Shown: positions 16,391 through 25,047 of the stretch, piece by piece | Numbering within the stretch: position 1 is the first letter of the stretch | Layout: each line of letters starts with the position of its first letter | NCBI GenBank assembly: GCA_034521975.1 | Contig: JAXHLR010000002.1 | Span: forward strand, 186,001-250,000 | DNA length: 64,000 nucleotides | Reading direction: 5' to 3' | Origin: Acidimicrobiales bacterium | GTDB taxonomy: Bacteria; Actinomycetota; Acidimicrobiia; Acidimicrobiales; SKKL01 | Made by a program: the position numbers and the translations under genes | Notes under the pieces: generated by a model | Told to the model about the DNA's origin: nothing | Databases searched by the model: none | The model's input: the letters and a program-made list of their open reading frames with translations, nothing else

Positions 16391-16463
16391 TGAGGTCGAG
16401 TGTCACCTCAACCTCCACTGCAACGTGAGGCCGGGCGACACCGTTGTCCGGCCTTCGTCTTGT
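16391..16463 (+). promoter_or_regulatory. Attenuator-like leader of ftsZ
   Basis: Four segments can pair in exclusive ways. TGAGGT (16391-16396) pairs with ACCTCA (16405-16410). CCTCA (16406-16410) can instead pair with TGAGG (16426-16430). AGGCCGG (16428-16434) pairs with CCGGCCT (16448-16454), and TTCGTCTTGTT follows, which is T-rich for this genome. This is the 1:2, 2:3, 3:4 layout of a terminator/antiterminator. No leader peptide is obvious. No ligand or factor is proposed. Confidence 0.4.
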
Positions 16464-16517
16464 TCCGGCGAGCGTGCTCGCCCACATCCGACGTCACAGA
16501 GGTGGAGGTAGCCGACC

Positions 16518-17624
16518 ATGGCCGGTATTCCCCAGAACTACCTGGCGGTCATCAAGGTCATCGGCATCGGCGGGGGTGGTGTCAACGCGGTCAACCGCAT
16601 GATCGACGCCGGTCTCAAGGGCGTGGAGTTCGTCGCCGTCAACACCGATGCCCAGGCCCTGCTCATGAGCGACGCCGACGTCAAGCTCGACATCGGCCGT
16701 GAGCTCACCCGTGGGCTCGGGGCAGGCAGCGATCCCGAGATCGGACGTCAGGCCGCCGAGGACCACCGACAGGAGATCGAAGAGGCGCTCGAGGGCGCCG
16801 ACATGGTGTTCATCACCGCCGGCAAGGGCGGTGGAACCGGCACGGGGGCGGCGCCGGTGGTCGCCGAGGTCGCCAAGAGCCTCGAGGCGCTCACCATCGG
16901 CGTGGTCACCCGACCGTTCGCGTTCGAAGGTCGCCGCCGCTCGGTCCAGGCCGAAGCCGGCATCCAGCGCCTCCGCGAGAAGGTCGACACCCAGATCGTC
17001 ATCCCCAACGATCGCCTCCTCACCATCGCCGATGAGAAGACGTCGATGCTCAACGCCTTCAAGATGGCCGACGAGATCCTCCTCCAAGGGGTGCAGGGCA
17101 TCACCGACCTCATCACCACGCCGGGTCTGATCAACACCGACTTCGCCGACGTGAAGATGGTGATGCACGACGCCGGTTCGGCGCTGATGGGCATCGGGTT
17201 CGGCTCCGGCGAGGGTCGGGCGCTGAACGCGGCCCGGGCCGCGATCTCCAGCCCGCTGTTGGAGGCATCCATCGAAGGTGCCCGCGGCATCCTCCTCAAC
17301 ATCTCCGGGGGCAGCGACCTGGGCTTGTTCGAGGTCAACGAGGCGGCCGAGGTCATCCACGGTGTCGCCCATCCCGACGCCAACATCATCTTCGGCGCGG
17401 TCATCGACGACGCCATGGGCGACGAGGTCCGGGTCACCGTCATCGCCGCCGGGTTCGACCGGTGGGACGACAAGCGCAGCGAGACCGAACGGCGGCCGTC
17501 GATCCTCGACCGCGACACGCTGCTTCGCGACGACGAGACCCCCGACATCTTCACCGACGACGAGGGCGACGACCTCGACATCGACGGCGACGACGACTTC
17601 GACGTGCCGTCGTTCCTGCGCTAG
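16518..17624 (+). CDS. ftsZ: Cell-division GTPase FtsZ
   Basis: A 368-residue tubulin homologue that forms the Z-ring. [16 protein letters not shown] starts the GTPase domain, [11 protein letters not shown] near residues 101-111 is the tubulin signature, and the T7 region NTDFADVK is present. The C-terminus has an acidic linker and ends DFDVPSFLR, close to the usual actinobacterial conserved tail that binds FtsA-like or SepF partners. GGAGGT ends 9 bases before the ATG, one of the best ribosome-binding sites in the window. sepF lies four genes downstream. Confidence 0.97.
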   Translation: MAGIPQNYLAVIKVIGIGGGGVNAVNRMIDAGLKGVEFVAVNTDAQALLMSDADVKLDIGRELTRGLGAGSDPEIGRQAAEDHRQEIEEALEGADMVFITAGKGGGTGTGAAPVVAEVAKSLEALTIGVVTRPFAFEGRRRSVQAEAGIQRLREKVDTQIVIPNDRLLTIADEKTSMLNAFKMADEILLQGVQGITDLITTPGLINTDFADVKMVMHDAGSALMGIGFGSGEGRALNAARAAISSPLLEASIEGARGILLNISGGSDLGLFEVNEAAEVIHGVAHPDANIIFGAVIDDAMGDEVRVTVIAAGFDRWDDKRSETERRPSILDRDTLLRDDETPDIFTDDEGDDLDIDGDDDFDVPSFLR

Positions 17625-17641
17625 AGGCCCTGCACCCCGAC

Positions 17642-18322
17642 GTGGCCGTCACCCTGCCCCTGCTCGATGGCCGGCAGGCGCACCTGGTCTTCACCGACCG
17701 ATCCCACGGCGATCTGGGTCGCGAGGCCGCCGCGACCGAACGTGATGCCCGTCGCGCTCGGGTGGCCCCGCTTCCCTGGACGTCGTTGGCGCAGGTGCAC
17801 GGCTCGTCGGTCGTCGAGGTCACCGCTCCCGGCGAGCACGCCGACGTCGAGGCCGACGCCGCGGTCACCACCGCCACGGGTGCGGTACTGGCCGTGCACA
17901 CCGCCGACTGTGCTCCCGTTGCGCTGATCGCCGACGGCGGAGCGGTGGCGGTCGTCCATGTCGGCTGGAAGGGCCTGTCCGAAGGGGTGGTCGAACGCGG
18001 GGCCGGTCGCCTTCGCTCGGTCGCCCGCGGTCCCTACCGGGCGGTGTTGGGACCCTGCATCCATCCCGAGTGCTACCAGTTCTCCGAGCCCGACCTCGTG
18101 CCGCTGGTCGAGCGGTTCGGTCCCGTCGTGCGCTCGACCACCTCCGCCGGTCAGCCCGCCCTCGATCTGCCGGCCGCGGTGGCCGTGGCGCTGGGGCGCG
18201 AGGCCGTTCCCCTCGTCGCCGACCACACCGCGTGCACCGCGTGCGGCGGTCGGTGGTACTCGCACCGGGCCCGAGGCGACCGCGAACGTCAGGCACTGGT
18301 GGCCTGGATCGCACGGGCCTGA
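17642..18322 (+). CDS. pgeF: YfiH/PgeF-family polyphenol-oxidase-like protein
   Basis: A 226-residue member of the laccase-domain (DUF152) family. The metal-site motifs are QVHGSSV near residue 53, HTADCAPV near 87-94, HVGWKGLSEG near 107-116 and GPCIHPECYQF near 139-149. In E. coli the homologue (PgeF) removes wrongly built L-Ser muropeptide precursors, which would fit this position after ftsZ; other members have been described as purine nucleoside phosphorylases. The GTG at 17642 gives the normal family length. It ends in TGATG overlapping yggS. Confidence 0.8.
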   Translation: MAVTLPLLDGRQAHLVFTDRSHGDLGREAAATERDARRARVAPLPWTSLAQVHGSSVVEVTAPGEHADVEADAAVTTATGAVLAVHTADCAPVALIADGGAVAVVHVGWKGLSEGVVERGAGRLRSVARGPYRAVLGPCIHPECYQFSEPDLVPLVERFGPVVRSTTSAGQPALDLPAAVAVALGREAVPLVADHTACTACGGRWYSHRARGDRERQALVAWIARA

Positions 18323-19014
18323 TGGGCCTCCCCGAGATCGACCCGGCGGTGGTGGGCGAACGCCTGGCCGCGCTCCGACGGCGCATCCGCGAGGTCGGTG
18401 TCGATCCCGACACGACCACCATCCTGGCCGTCACCAAGGGGTTCGGTCCCGACGCGGTCCAGGCGGCGTTGGCTGCCGGGCTGGTCGACGTCGGCGAGAA
18501 CTACGCCCAGGAGCTGCTGTCCAAGGTCGAATCCGCCGCCGCCGTGCCGCCTCGGTGGCACATGATCGGGGCGTTGCAGCGAAACAAGGTGCGCAAGCTG
18601 GCACCGCACGTCTCGGTGTGGCAGACGGTCGACCGTCTCGCCGTCGGCCGCGAGATCGCCCGGTGGGCCCCGGGCGCCACGGTCTTCGTGCAGGTGAACG
18701 CCACCGGCGAGGCCGCCAAGGCCGGGTGCCCACCGGACCAGGTGCCAGAGTTGGTCGAGCAGCTGCACGCGCTGGGCCTCGACGTGCGGGGATTGATGAC
18801 CATCGGCCCCACCGAGGTCGGTGCCGATCCGCGTCCGGGGTTCGAGGCGACCGCCGCGCTGGCCGACCGGCTCGGTCTCGCCGAGCGGTCCATGGGCATG
18901 TCCGGTGACCTCGAGGTCGGCCTGTCGTGCGGTGCCACCATGGTCAGGGTCGGGACGGCGCTGTTCGGGCCGCGTCGCCAGGGTGTCACCGCTGAACCCC
19001 CGGCCGGCGTCTAG
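18322..19014 (+). CDS. yggS: PLP homeostasis protein, YggS/PROSC family
   Basis: A 230-residue single-domain fold-type III PLP protein. ILAVTKGFGPDAV near residues 34-46 holds the PLP-binding lysine. GENYAQELLSK, WHMIGALQRNKVRK and the C-terminal SMGMSGDLEVGLSCGATMVRVGTALFG are standard. The family binds PLP and keeps vitamin B6 and amino-acid pools in balance; it has no clear catalytic activity. In Gram-positive dcw clusters it commonly sits between ftsZ and sepF, as here. Its TAG stop forms the first three bases of the sepF -10 hexamer. Confidence 0.92.
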   Translation: MGLPEIDPAVVGERLAALRRRIREVGVDPDTTTILAVTKGFGPDAVQAALAAGLVDVGENYAQELLSKVESAAAVPPRWHMIGALQRNKVRKLAPHVSVWQTVDRLAVGREIARWAPGATVFVQVNATGEAAKAGCPPDQVPELVEQLHALGLDVRGLMTIGPTEVGADPRPGFEATAALADRLGLAERSMGMSGDLEVGLSCGATMVRVGTALFGPRRQGVTAEPPAGV

Positions 19015-19017
19015 AAT
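19012..19017 (+). promoter_or_regulatory. -10 element upstream of sepF (TAGAAT)
   Basis: TAGAAT lies 24 bases before the sepF ATG, with GAGGAGG between, so this would give a short leadered transcript. Its TAG is also the yggS stop codon. Confidence 0.5.
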
Positions 19018-19041
19018 CGTCACACCGCGAGGAGGAGCCGC

Positions 19042-19698
19042 ATGTCAACGGTCTGGCGCAAGGCGATGATCGCTCTTGGCCTCGGCGACGATGAGGACTA
19101 CGAGGACTACGACGACGAGTTCGCACCGCGCGCCCCAGTTCCCGGAGTGCCACCGTCGCCGGCACCGTCCCCCCAGCCAGCCACCCAACCGCGTTCGGTC
19201 CAGCCGGTCGCCGACCGCACCGCGTCGGTGTCGCCACTACCCGGCGTTCCCGCGCCCGAAGGTGGACAGACCCGCTTTCCCACCCACGGCGGACCGCACG
19301 AACAGCCCCCGGTCCGCACGGTGGCCGCCTCGAACCAGGCCTCGGCTCCCGGGTCCGATCCCGGGCGCTCCGCTCCGGCCGAGTCGGTCGCCAAGAGCGG
19401 GGTCCGCACCATCGCCCGGCCGACGGCCACGCCCTACGTGGTGGCGCCCCGGTCCTTCGACGACGCGGCCACGATGGCCGACCACTTCAAGGACAAGGAG
19501 CCGGTGATCGTCAATCTGCAGGGAGTCGAGCGCGATCTGTCGCGACGCCTCGTCGACTTCGCCAGCGGCCTCTGCTACGGCCTCGGCGGCCAGATGAAGA
19601 AGGTCGCCACCGACGTTTTCCTGTTGACCCCCACCGACGTCGAGGTCTCTGCCGAGGAGCGCCAGCGGCTCTCCGAACGTGGCCTCTACGACTCCTAG
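19042..19698 (+). CDS. sepF: Z-ring anchoring protein SepF
   Basis: A 218-residue protein. The N-terminal amphipathic helix (MSTVWRKAMIALGLGDD) should bind the membrane. An acidic stretch (DDEDYEDYDDEF) and a Pro/Ala-rich linker lead to the SepF domain near residues 135-215: VVAPRSFDDAATMADHFKDK, then VIVNLQGVERDLSRRLVDFASGLCYG. SepF tethers FtsZ to the membrane in bacteria that lack FtsA, and no ftsA is seen here. The ATG has GAGGAGG about 7 bases upstream. Confidence 0.93.
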   Translation: MSTVWRKAMIALGLGDDEDYEDYDDEFAPRAPVPGVPPSPAPSPQPATQPRSVQPVADRTASVSPLPGVPAPEGGQTRFPTHGGPHEQPPVRTVAASNQASAPGSDPGRSAPAESVAKSGVRTIARPTATPYVVAPRSFDDAATMADHFKDKEPVIVNLQGVERDLSRRLVDFASGLCYGLGGQMKKVATDVFLLTPTDVEVSAEERQRLSERGLYDS

Positions 19699-19706
19699 CC
19701 CGCCTC

Positions 19707-19958
19707 GTGGAGATCATCTGCACCCTGCTCGGGTGGTACCTGGTCATCATCTTCATCCGCATCGTCTTGAGCTGGATCCCGCTCGCTCCGGGTGGAGCCA
19801 TGGAGGGCGTTGCCAGCTTCTTCTACGCGATCACCGAACCGGTCATGGCACCGGTCCGGGGCCTGCTCCCGCCGGTTCGCATGGGCGGGATGGGCCTCGA
19901 CCTCTCACCGCTCATCGTGCTCTTCGGCATCCAGATCATCCGGGCGATCATCTGTTGA
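19707..19958 (+). CDS. YggT-family membrane protein
   Basis: An 83-residue protein with two hydrophobic helices (about residues 3-25 and 60-82) and the YggT signature between them: LSWIPLAPGG, then YAITEPVMAPVRGLLPP. YggT proteins are found next to sepF and divIVA in many Gram-positive clusters; their job at the division site or in osmotic stress is not settled. It starts with GTG 8 bases after sepF. Confidence 0.88.
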   Translation: MEIICTLLGWYLVIIFIRIVLSWIPLAPGGAMEGVASFFYAITEPVMAPVRGLLPPVRMGGMGLDLSPLIVLFGIQIIRAIIC

Positions 19959-19970
19959 TCCGCTGTTGGC

Positions 19971-19976
19971 TACCAT
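19971..19976 (+). promoter_or_regulatory. -10 element of a leaderless promoter (TACCAT)
   Basis: TACCAT is followed by 7 bases and the divIVA ATG at 19984. There is no Shine-Dalgarno, so divIVA could be transcribed independently of the dcw block. Confidence 0.5.
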
Positions 19977-19983
19977 CGCGCCC

Positions 19984-20991
19984 ATGGATCTGACCCCACA
20001 GTTGTTCCGCGACGTCCAGTTCACCGAACGTCGCGGCGCCTACGACAAGGACGAAGTCAACGCATTTCTCGCCCGGGTGGGCACTGCGGTCGGGCAGATG
20101 CAGGAACGACTCCGCGAGGCACAGCGACGCGTCGAGGCCACCGAGGACCACATCGCCAAGCTCGAGGCCGCGGCGCGGGAGCAAAAGGACGCCGACGAGA
20201 CGCTGCGACGCACCCTCGTGCTCGCTCAACGCACCGCTGACGCCGCAGTCAGCGAGGCCAAGGACGAGGCCGAGGGCATCGTGGCCGACGCGCGCCAGCG
20301 GGCCGACGAGATGCTCGTCCAGGCCGAGGAGGCGGTGCGTCGAGACGTCGGGGCGACCCGCGATCGCCTCGAGGCCGAGATACGCGATCTCGAAGGCCAC
20401 CGCGACGAGATGCTCGAGCGGATCAAGGTGATCGACTCGCACCTCGAGACCGAACGGGCCCGGCTGCACGCCGAGCTCGATGCCATCAAGGACGTGCTCG
20501 ACGATCCGTCGCGGGCCACGATCGCTCCCGTGCCCGGCGACGAACCCGAGTCGGTGATCGTGCTGTCCGACCCTCCTGCGGCCGAGAGCCCGGCCGACGA
20601 CGAGGACCTCTCGCACCTGCCACCCCCGCCCGAGGACTGGCAGCCCGAGTCGACCGGCACCGGAAGCACTCCCGCCGCGCCAGCCGAGCCGACCACGCCC
20701 GGCGGCGACGAGCCCGCCGTCGGCGAACCCCAGGACGAGCCCGGCAACGACGACCCGGCTCCCCGTGGCCTCTTCGGCAGCATCGACGAGATCCCCGACA
20801 GCGATGGTCCCCCCACCGAGGCGCACCCGGTGGTGGGAGCCGGTGGATCGTTCGGTAGCTCGCACCTCGACGAGCTGCGCCGGGCGGTCAGCGACGAGTC
20901 CGCCGAGTCCGAGGCCGACGCCGCCATGGCGGCGTTCTTCGATCAGGACAACGACGAGGAACCCTCACGTCGCTTCGGCCGCCGCCGCTGA
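19984..20991 (+). CDS. divIVA: DivIVA/Wag31-type polar growth protein
   Basis: A 335-residue coiled-coil protein. The N-terminal DivIVA domain begins MDLTPQLFRDVQFTERRGAYDKDEVNAFL in two parts: a membrane-binding loop and the start of the coiled coil. Heptad-rich helices run to about residue 175 (QMQERLREAQRRVEATEDH; RRDVGATRDRLEAEIRDLE). The last 160 residues are acidic, Pro/Gly-rich and probably disordered, ending in RRFGRRR. In actinobacteria DivIVA marks poles and directs wall growth. It is the last gene of the block, facing ileS. Confidence 0.9.
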   Translation: MDLTPQLFRDVQFTERRGAYDKDEVNAFLARVGTAVGQMQERLREAQRRVEATEDHIAKLEAAAREQKDADETLRRTLVLAQRTADAAVSEAKDEAEGIVADARQRADEMLVQAEEAVRRDVGATRDRLEAEIRDLEGHRDEMLERIKVIDSHLETERARLHAELDAIKDVLDDPSRATIAPVPGDEPESVIVLSDPPAAESPADDEDLSHLPPPPEDWQPESTGTGSTPAAPAEPTTPGGDEPAVGEPQDEPGNDDPAPRGLFGSIDEIPDSDGPPTEAHPVVGAGGSFGSSHLDELRRAVSDESAESEADAAMAAFFDQDNDEEPSRRFGRRR

Positions 20992-21003
20992 CAGGCGCGT
21001 ACC

Positions 21004-24000
21004 TCAACCGCGGTTGGCGTTCTCCACCTCGATGGTGACGGGGTCCTGGTCGATCTCCCCGGTGGCGGTGTGGCCGGTCCCGGTGGTCGCGTCGGCGATG
21101 TCGACCGCCAGCACCTGGGTCGCGATCCAGTCTCGATGGTCGGTGACGGCACTGCTCACCGCCGAGGAGTCGCTCTGAACGCGCAGCGAGATGCGGTCGG
21201 TCACCTCCAGCCCTGCATCCTTGCGGGCCTGCTGGACGAGCCTCACGAGGTCTCGTGCCCGGCCTTCGGCGGCGAGTTCGGATGTGACCTCGGTGTCGAG
21301 GACCGCCACTGCGTCGTTGGTACGTAGCGCCTGGCTGGTCTCGCCCTCGCGGGGCTTGAGCGTCAGCTCGAACTCACCGGGTTCGAGTGAGTGACCAGCG
21401 ACGGCCACCCGGTCTCCGTCGAGGGTCCACTCCCCACTTCGGGCCGCGCCCATCACCTTCTGGGTGTCGCCGCCGAGCTTGGGTCCGAGCACCCGACCGT
21501 TTGGTCGTAGGACGAAGTCTGCATGCGACGCGAGGTCGTCGGTCAGCGACACGGACTTGACGTTCACCTCGTCGGCGATGAGCTCGACGAAGGGGGCGAG
21601 GCGTTCGCTGTCGGCTCCCGCGACGGTGAGGTCCCGCAACGGCAGGCGGGTGCGGAGACCATGCTCCTCGCGCAGGAACAGCGCGGCGGTGCACACGTCG
21701 CGGACGCGGTCCATGTCGCGGACGAGGTCGGTGTCGGCCGGTAGCTCGTCGGGGTCGGGCCAGTCCGCGAGGTGCACGCTGTCCGTCCCGGTGAGGTTGC
21801 GGTGGATCTCCTCGGTGAGCATCGGCAGCAGCGGCGCGGCAACCCTGGTGAGGGTGGTCAGCACCGTGAAGAGGGTGTCGTGGGCGTCGGCGGACCCGGA
21901 ACCGTCCTCGCCACCCCAGAAGCGCTCGCGGGAACGGCGGATGTACCAGTTGTTGAGCGCGTCGATGAAGGTCTGGATCTCGGCGCAGGCGTCGGCCAGG
22001 TGGTAGTCGTCGAGTGAGGCGGTCACGGTCTCGAGGACGTGTCGGGTCTTGGCCAAGATGTAGCGGTCGAGCACGTGCGGCGAGTTGGCGCGCGCGGTGG
22101 CCCGGCGTCGGTCGGCGTTCGCGTAGAGCACGAAGAACGAGTAGGCGTTCCAGATGGGCATGAGCACCTGGCGCACCACCTCGGCGACATCGGAACCGTC
22201 GGTGGCGATCCGCAGGTCGCCGCCGCGGAGGATGGGCGAGGACATGAGGTGCCAGCGCAGCGCGTCGGCGCCGATGGTCTCGAACAGATCCTCGGGGTCG
22301 GGATAGTTGCGCTTCGACTTCGACAGCTTCTTGCCCTCGTGATCGAGCACCACGCCGTGACAGATCACGTTCTGGAACGCGGGGGTGTCGAACAGCGCGG
22401 TGGCCAGCACGTGCAGGGTGTAGAACCAGCCGCGGGTCTGGGCGACGTACTCCACGATGAAGTCGCCGGGGTGGTGGTGGTCGAACCACTCCTTGTTCTC
22501 GAACGGGTAGTGGACCTGGGCGAAGGGCATCGATCCCGACTCGAACCAGCAGTCGAGCACCTCCGGCACCCGTCGCATCATCGACTTGCCGGTTGGGTCG
22601 TCGGGGTTGGGGCGGACCAGTTGGTCGATCGTGGGCCGGTGCAGGTCGGTGGGGCGGACCCCGAAGTCACGTTCGATCTCGTCGAGGCTGCCGTAGACAT
22701 CGACACGTGGATGGTCGGGATCGTCGCTCTTCCACACCGGGATGGGTGAGCCCCAGAACCGGTTGCGGCTGATCGACCAGTCACGGGCGCCGGCGATCCA
22801 CTTGCCGAACTGGCCGTCGCGGACGTGGTCGGGGATCCAGTTGATCTGCTGGTTGAGCTCGACCATGCGGTCGCGGAAGTCGGTCACCGTGACGTACCAC
22901 GAGCTCATCGCCCGGTAGATGATCGGCGTGTCGGTGCGCCAGCAGTGAGGGTAGTTGTGCTCGTAGGTCTCGTGCTTGACGACCCGGCCGAGCTCCTTGA
23001 GGTGGCGGATGATGGGGGTGTTGGCCTCGAGCACGTTCTCGCCGGCCCACTCGGGGACATCCTCGGTGAAGCGCCCGGCCTCGTCGACCGGCACAACCAG
23101 GCCGATCCCGTGCTCTTCGCCGATGCGCTGGTCGTCCTCGCCGAAGCCGGGCGCGATGTGGACGATGCCGGTACCCTCAGCGGTGTCGATGAAGTCGGCG
23201 GGGATGATCCGGAAGCTGTTCGCAACGTCGGCGAAGTAGGGGAACAGCGGCTGGTAGGTGCGGCCGATCAGGTCGGCACCGGTGATGGTGCCGACGTGGC
23301 GCGTGCCCGCGAGCTGGCTCTCGTAGTGGCCCATGGCGTCGGCACCGATCAGGTAGTGCTCGCCGTCCTCTTCGACGATGGCGTAGTCGATGTCGGGGCC
23401 AACGGCGAGCGCCAGGTTCGAGGGGAGCGTCCAAGGAGTCGTGGTCCAGGCGAGGATGTGCATGGGGCCCGGATCGCCGTCGCGGGGGTCGAGGGTGAAC
23501 GACACGGTGATGGCGGGATCCTGGCGGGGACGGGTGGCGTCGTCGAGACGGATCTCGAAGTTCGACAGGGGCGTCTCGGCGCCCCACGAATACGGCATGA
23601 CCCGGTGGGCCTCATAGACCAGCCCCTTGTTCCAGAGCTGCTTGAAGGCCCACATGACGCTCTCCATGTAGGAGATGTCCATGGTCTTGTAGTCGTTGCT
23701 GAAGTCGACCCAGCGAGCCTGGCGGGTGACATAGCGCTCCCACTCCTTGGTGTAGCGCATCACCGAGGTGCGGCAGGTGTCGTTGAAGCGCTCGATGCCG
23801 AAGTCGGCGATTGCGGCTCGGCCGGCGACCTCGAGGTCCTTCTCGACCTCCATCTCGACGGGCAGGCCGTGGCAGTCCCAGCCGAAGCGGCGCTCGACGC
23901 GGCGGCCCTTCATGGTCTGGTAGCGGGGGACCACGTCCTTCACATAGCCGGTGAGGAGGTGCCCGTAGTGGGGGAGTCCGTTGGCGAACGGCGGGCCATC

Positions 24001-24156
24001 GTAGAAGACGAACTCGTTGGCCCCGTCGGGGCCCGGAGGGCGGGCCTCGACCGAGCGCTCGAAGGTGTGTCCGGCCGACCACGACTCCAGGATCCGCCGC
24101 TCGATCTCGGGGAACGAGGGTCGTGGATCGACAGGGGAGTAGGGCTGGTCGGCCAT
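21004..24156 (-). CDS. ileS: Isoleucyl-tRNA synthetase, eukaryote-like type
   Basis: A 1,050-residue class I synthetase charging tRNA-Ile. The HIGH motif appears as PHYGH in PPFANGLPHYGHLLTGY near residues 51-67, and the KMSKS loop as KLSKSKRNY near 603-611. GWDCHGLPVE and the editing domain follow. PHYGH with VVPRYQTMKGRRVERRFGWD marks the second, eukaryote-like IleS type, whose members are often insensitive to mupirocin. The start at 24156 gives the normal N-terminus; the frame is open further upstream but only as antisense to the Lys/Ala repeats. I found no T-box leader. Confidence 0.94.
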   Translation of the reverse strand: MADQPYSPVDPRPSFPEIERRILESWSAGHTFERSVEARPPGPDGANEFVFYDGPPFANGLPHYGHLLTGYVKDVVPRYQTMKGRRVERRFGWDCHGLPVEMEVEKDLEVAGRAAIADFGIERFNDTCRTSVMRYTKEWERYVTRQARWVDFSNDYKTMDISYMESVMWAFKQLWNKGLVYEAHRVMPYSWGAETPLSNFEIRLDDATRPRQDPAITVSFTLDPRDGDPGPMHILAWTTTPWTLPSNLALAVGPDIDYAIVEEDGEHYLIGADAMGHYESQLAGTRHVGTITGADLIGRTYQPLFPYFADVANSFRIIPADFIDTAEGTGIVHIAPGFGEDDQRIGEEHGIGLVVPVDEAGRFTEDVPEWAGENVLEANTPIIRHLKELGRVVKHETYEHNYPHCWRTDTPIIYRAMSSWYVTVTDFRDRMVELNQQINWIPDHVRDGQFGKWIAGARDWSISRNRFWGSPIPVWKSDDPDHPRVDVYGSLDEIERDFGVRPTDLHRPTIDQLVRPNPDDPTGKSMMRRVPEVLDCWFESGSMPFAQVHYPFENKEWFDHHHPGDFIVEYVAQTRGWFYTLHVLATALFDTPAFQNVICHGVVLDHEGKKLSKSKRNYPDPEDLFETIGADALRWHLMSSPILRGGDLRIATDGSDVAEVVRQVLMPIWNAYSFFVLYANADRRRATARANSPHVLDRYILAKTRHVLETVTASLDDYHLADACAEIQTFIDALNNWYIRRSRERFWGGEDGSGSADAHDTLFTVLTTLTRVAAPLLPMLTEEIHRNLTGTDSVHLADWPDPDELPADTDLVRDMDRVRDVCTAALFLREEHGLRTRLPLRDLTVAGADSERLAPFVELIADEVNVKSVSLTDDLASHADFVLRPNGRVLGPKLGGDTQKVMGAARSGEWTLDGDRVAVAGHSLEPGEFELTLKPREGETSQALRTNDAVAVLDTEVTSELAAEGRARDLVRLVQQARKDAGLEVTDRISLRVQSDSSAVSSAVTDHRDWIATQVLAVDIADATTGTGHTATGEIDQDPVTIEVENANRG

Positions 24157-24285
24157 GGGGGAGTGGTCCTCGCACGCGGAGACGATGGGCCCTGGCAGCA
24201 TATCGGCCGGTCCCCGAGGCCCGGGAAGCGGTTTCGGTGGTGTCAGATCCTGGTCTGGTGGGTCGGAGAGCGTTCGTGGTGGCGA

Positions 24286-24291
24286 TAGGAT
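24286..24291 (+). promoter_or_regulatory. Possible -10 element (TAGGAT) of the TraR/DksA-like gene
   Basis: TAGGAT lies 66 bases before the ATG at 24357, which also has an AGAGGA ribosome-binding site. No good -35 was found. Confidence 0.3.
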
Positions 24292-24356
24292 CGCTCGACC
24301 ACACCGACCCCGGCGGAGCCCAGGGACCGCACTCCCCGGCAGCGAGAGGAACGACG

Positions 24357-25047
24357 ATGGCCAACGCCAGCACTCGAGGGGCAGCCAAGGCACCAGCACG
24401 GAACACGCCTGCCAGGAAGAAGGCGTCAGCGAACAAGAAGGCGCCGGCCAAGAAGAAGGCGTCAGCGAACAAGAAGGCGCCGGCCAAGAAGAAGGCGTCA
24501 GCGAACAAGAAGGCGCCGGCCAAGGCAGCTCCGGCCAAGAAGAAGGCTCCGGCCAAGAAGAAGGCGCCGGCCAAGGCAGGCGCCGGCCAAGGCAGCGCCG
24601 GCCAAGGCAGCTCCGGCCAAGGCAGCGCCGGCCAAGAAGAAGGCGCCGGCCAAGAAGAAGGTGGCCAAGACGCCGTTCGGAGCGAAGTTCCTCGAGCATC
24701 AGCGACAAGCGCTGCTCAAGGAGCGAGCCCGTTACACCCACCAGGCCGACAGCCTCAAGGCCGAGGCCGACCTGCTCATGCTCGATCGCGATCCTGGAGA
24801 CGTCCAGTTCGACGACGAGTCCGGAGAGGGCGACACCGTGGCCGTCGAGCGCGAGCGCGACCTGGCGCTGAGCGCACAGGCGAGGGCGGCGGTCGACGAG
24901 ATCGACGCCGCACTTGCGCGGATCGACAACGGCACCTACGGCATCTGTGTGACCTCTGGCCTGCCGATCCCGAAGGAACGACTAGAGGCCATTCCGTGGG
25001 CGGCCGAGCGGGTGGAGTTCAAGGTCGGGGGGTTCAACCGCCGGTGA
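24357..25047 (+). CDS. TraR/DksA-like protein with Lys/Ala-rich tail; frame broken by one base
   Basis: From the ATG at 24357 (AGAGGA upstream) a histone-H1-like tail of KKAPAK/KKASAN units runs for about 75 residues. At 24579-24580 one extra G shifts the frame. Removing it joins the tail to AAPAKKKAPAKKK and then to the conserved domain VAKTPFGAKFLEHQRQALL (from 24661). The domain has a coiled coil, VQFDDESGEGDT, and a DksA-like C-terminus (NGTYGICVTSGLPIPKERLEAIPW). Only one of the four zinc-ribbon cysteines remains. The domain alone can start at GTG 24661. Family members act on RNA polymerase; the Lys/Ala tail suggests DNA or RNA binding. A sequencing error in the repeat is possible. Confidence 0.7.
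24421..24528 (+). repeat. Three tandem 36-base coding repeats
   Basis: Units starting at 24421, 24457 and 24493 are identical or nearly so and encode KKASANKKAPAK-type 12-residue repeats. Looser KAPAK/AAPAK repeats continue to about 24660. Such repeats are prone to slippage, which is relevant to the frameshift at 24579. Confidence 0.85.

Noticed and set aside
24157-24356. A T-box leader before ileS
   Set aside because: I looked for the conserved T-box sequence (AGGGTGGNACCGCG) on the minus strand and did not find it. The nearest match, around 24229-24242, is poor.
24421-24660. CRISPR-like array
   Set aside because: The 36-base repeats are directly adjacent without unique spacers and encode Lys/Ala repeats, so they are coding tandem repeats.
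24157-24741. An N-terminal extension of IleS of about 195 residues
   Set aside because: The upstream codons are antisense to the Lys/Ala repeats and read as leucine/arginine-rich noise. Known IleS proteins start near MADQPYSPVDPRPSFPEIE, as at 24156.
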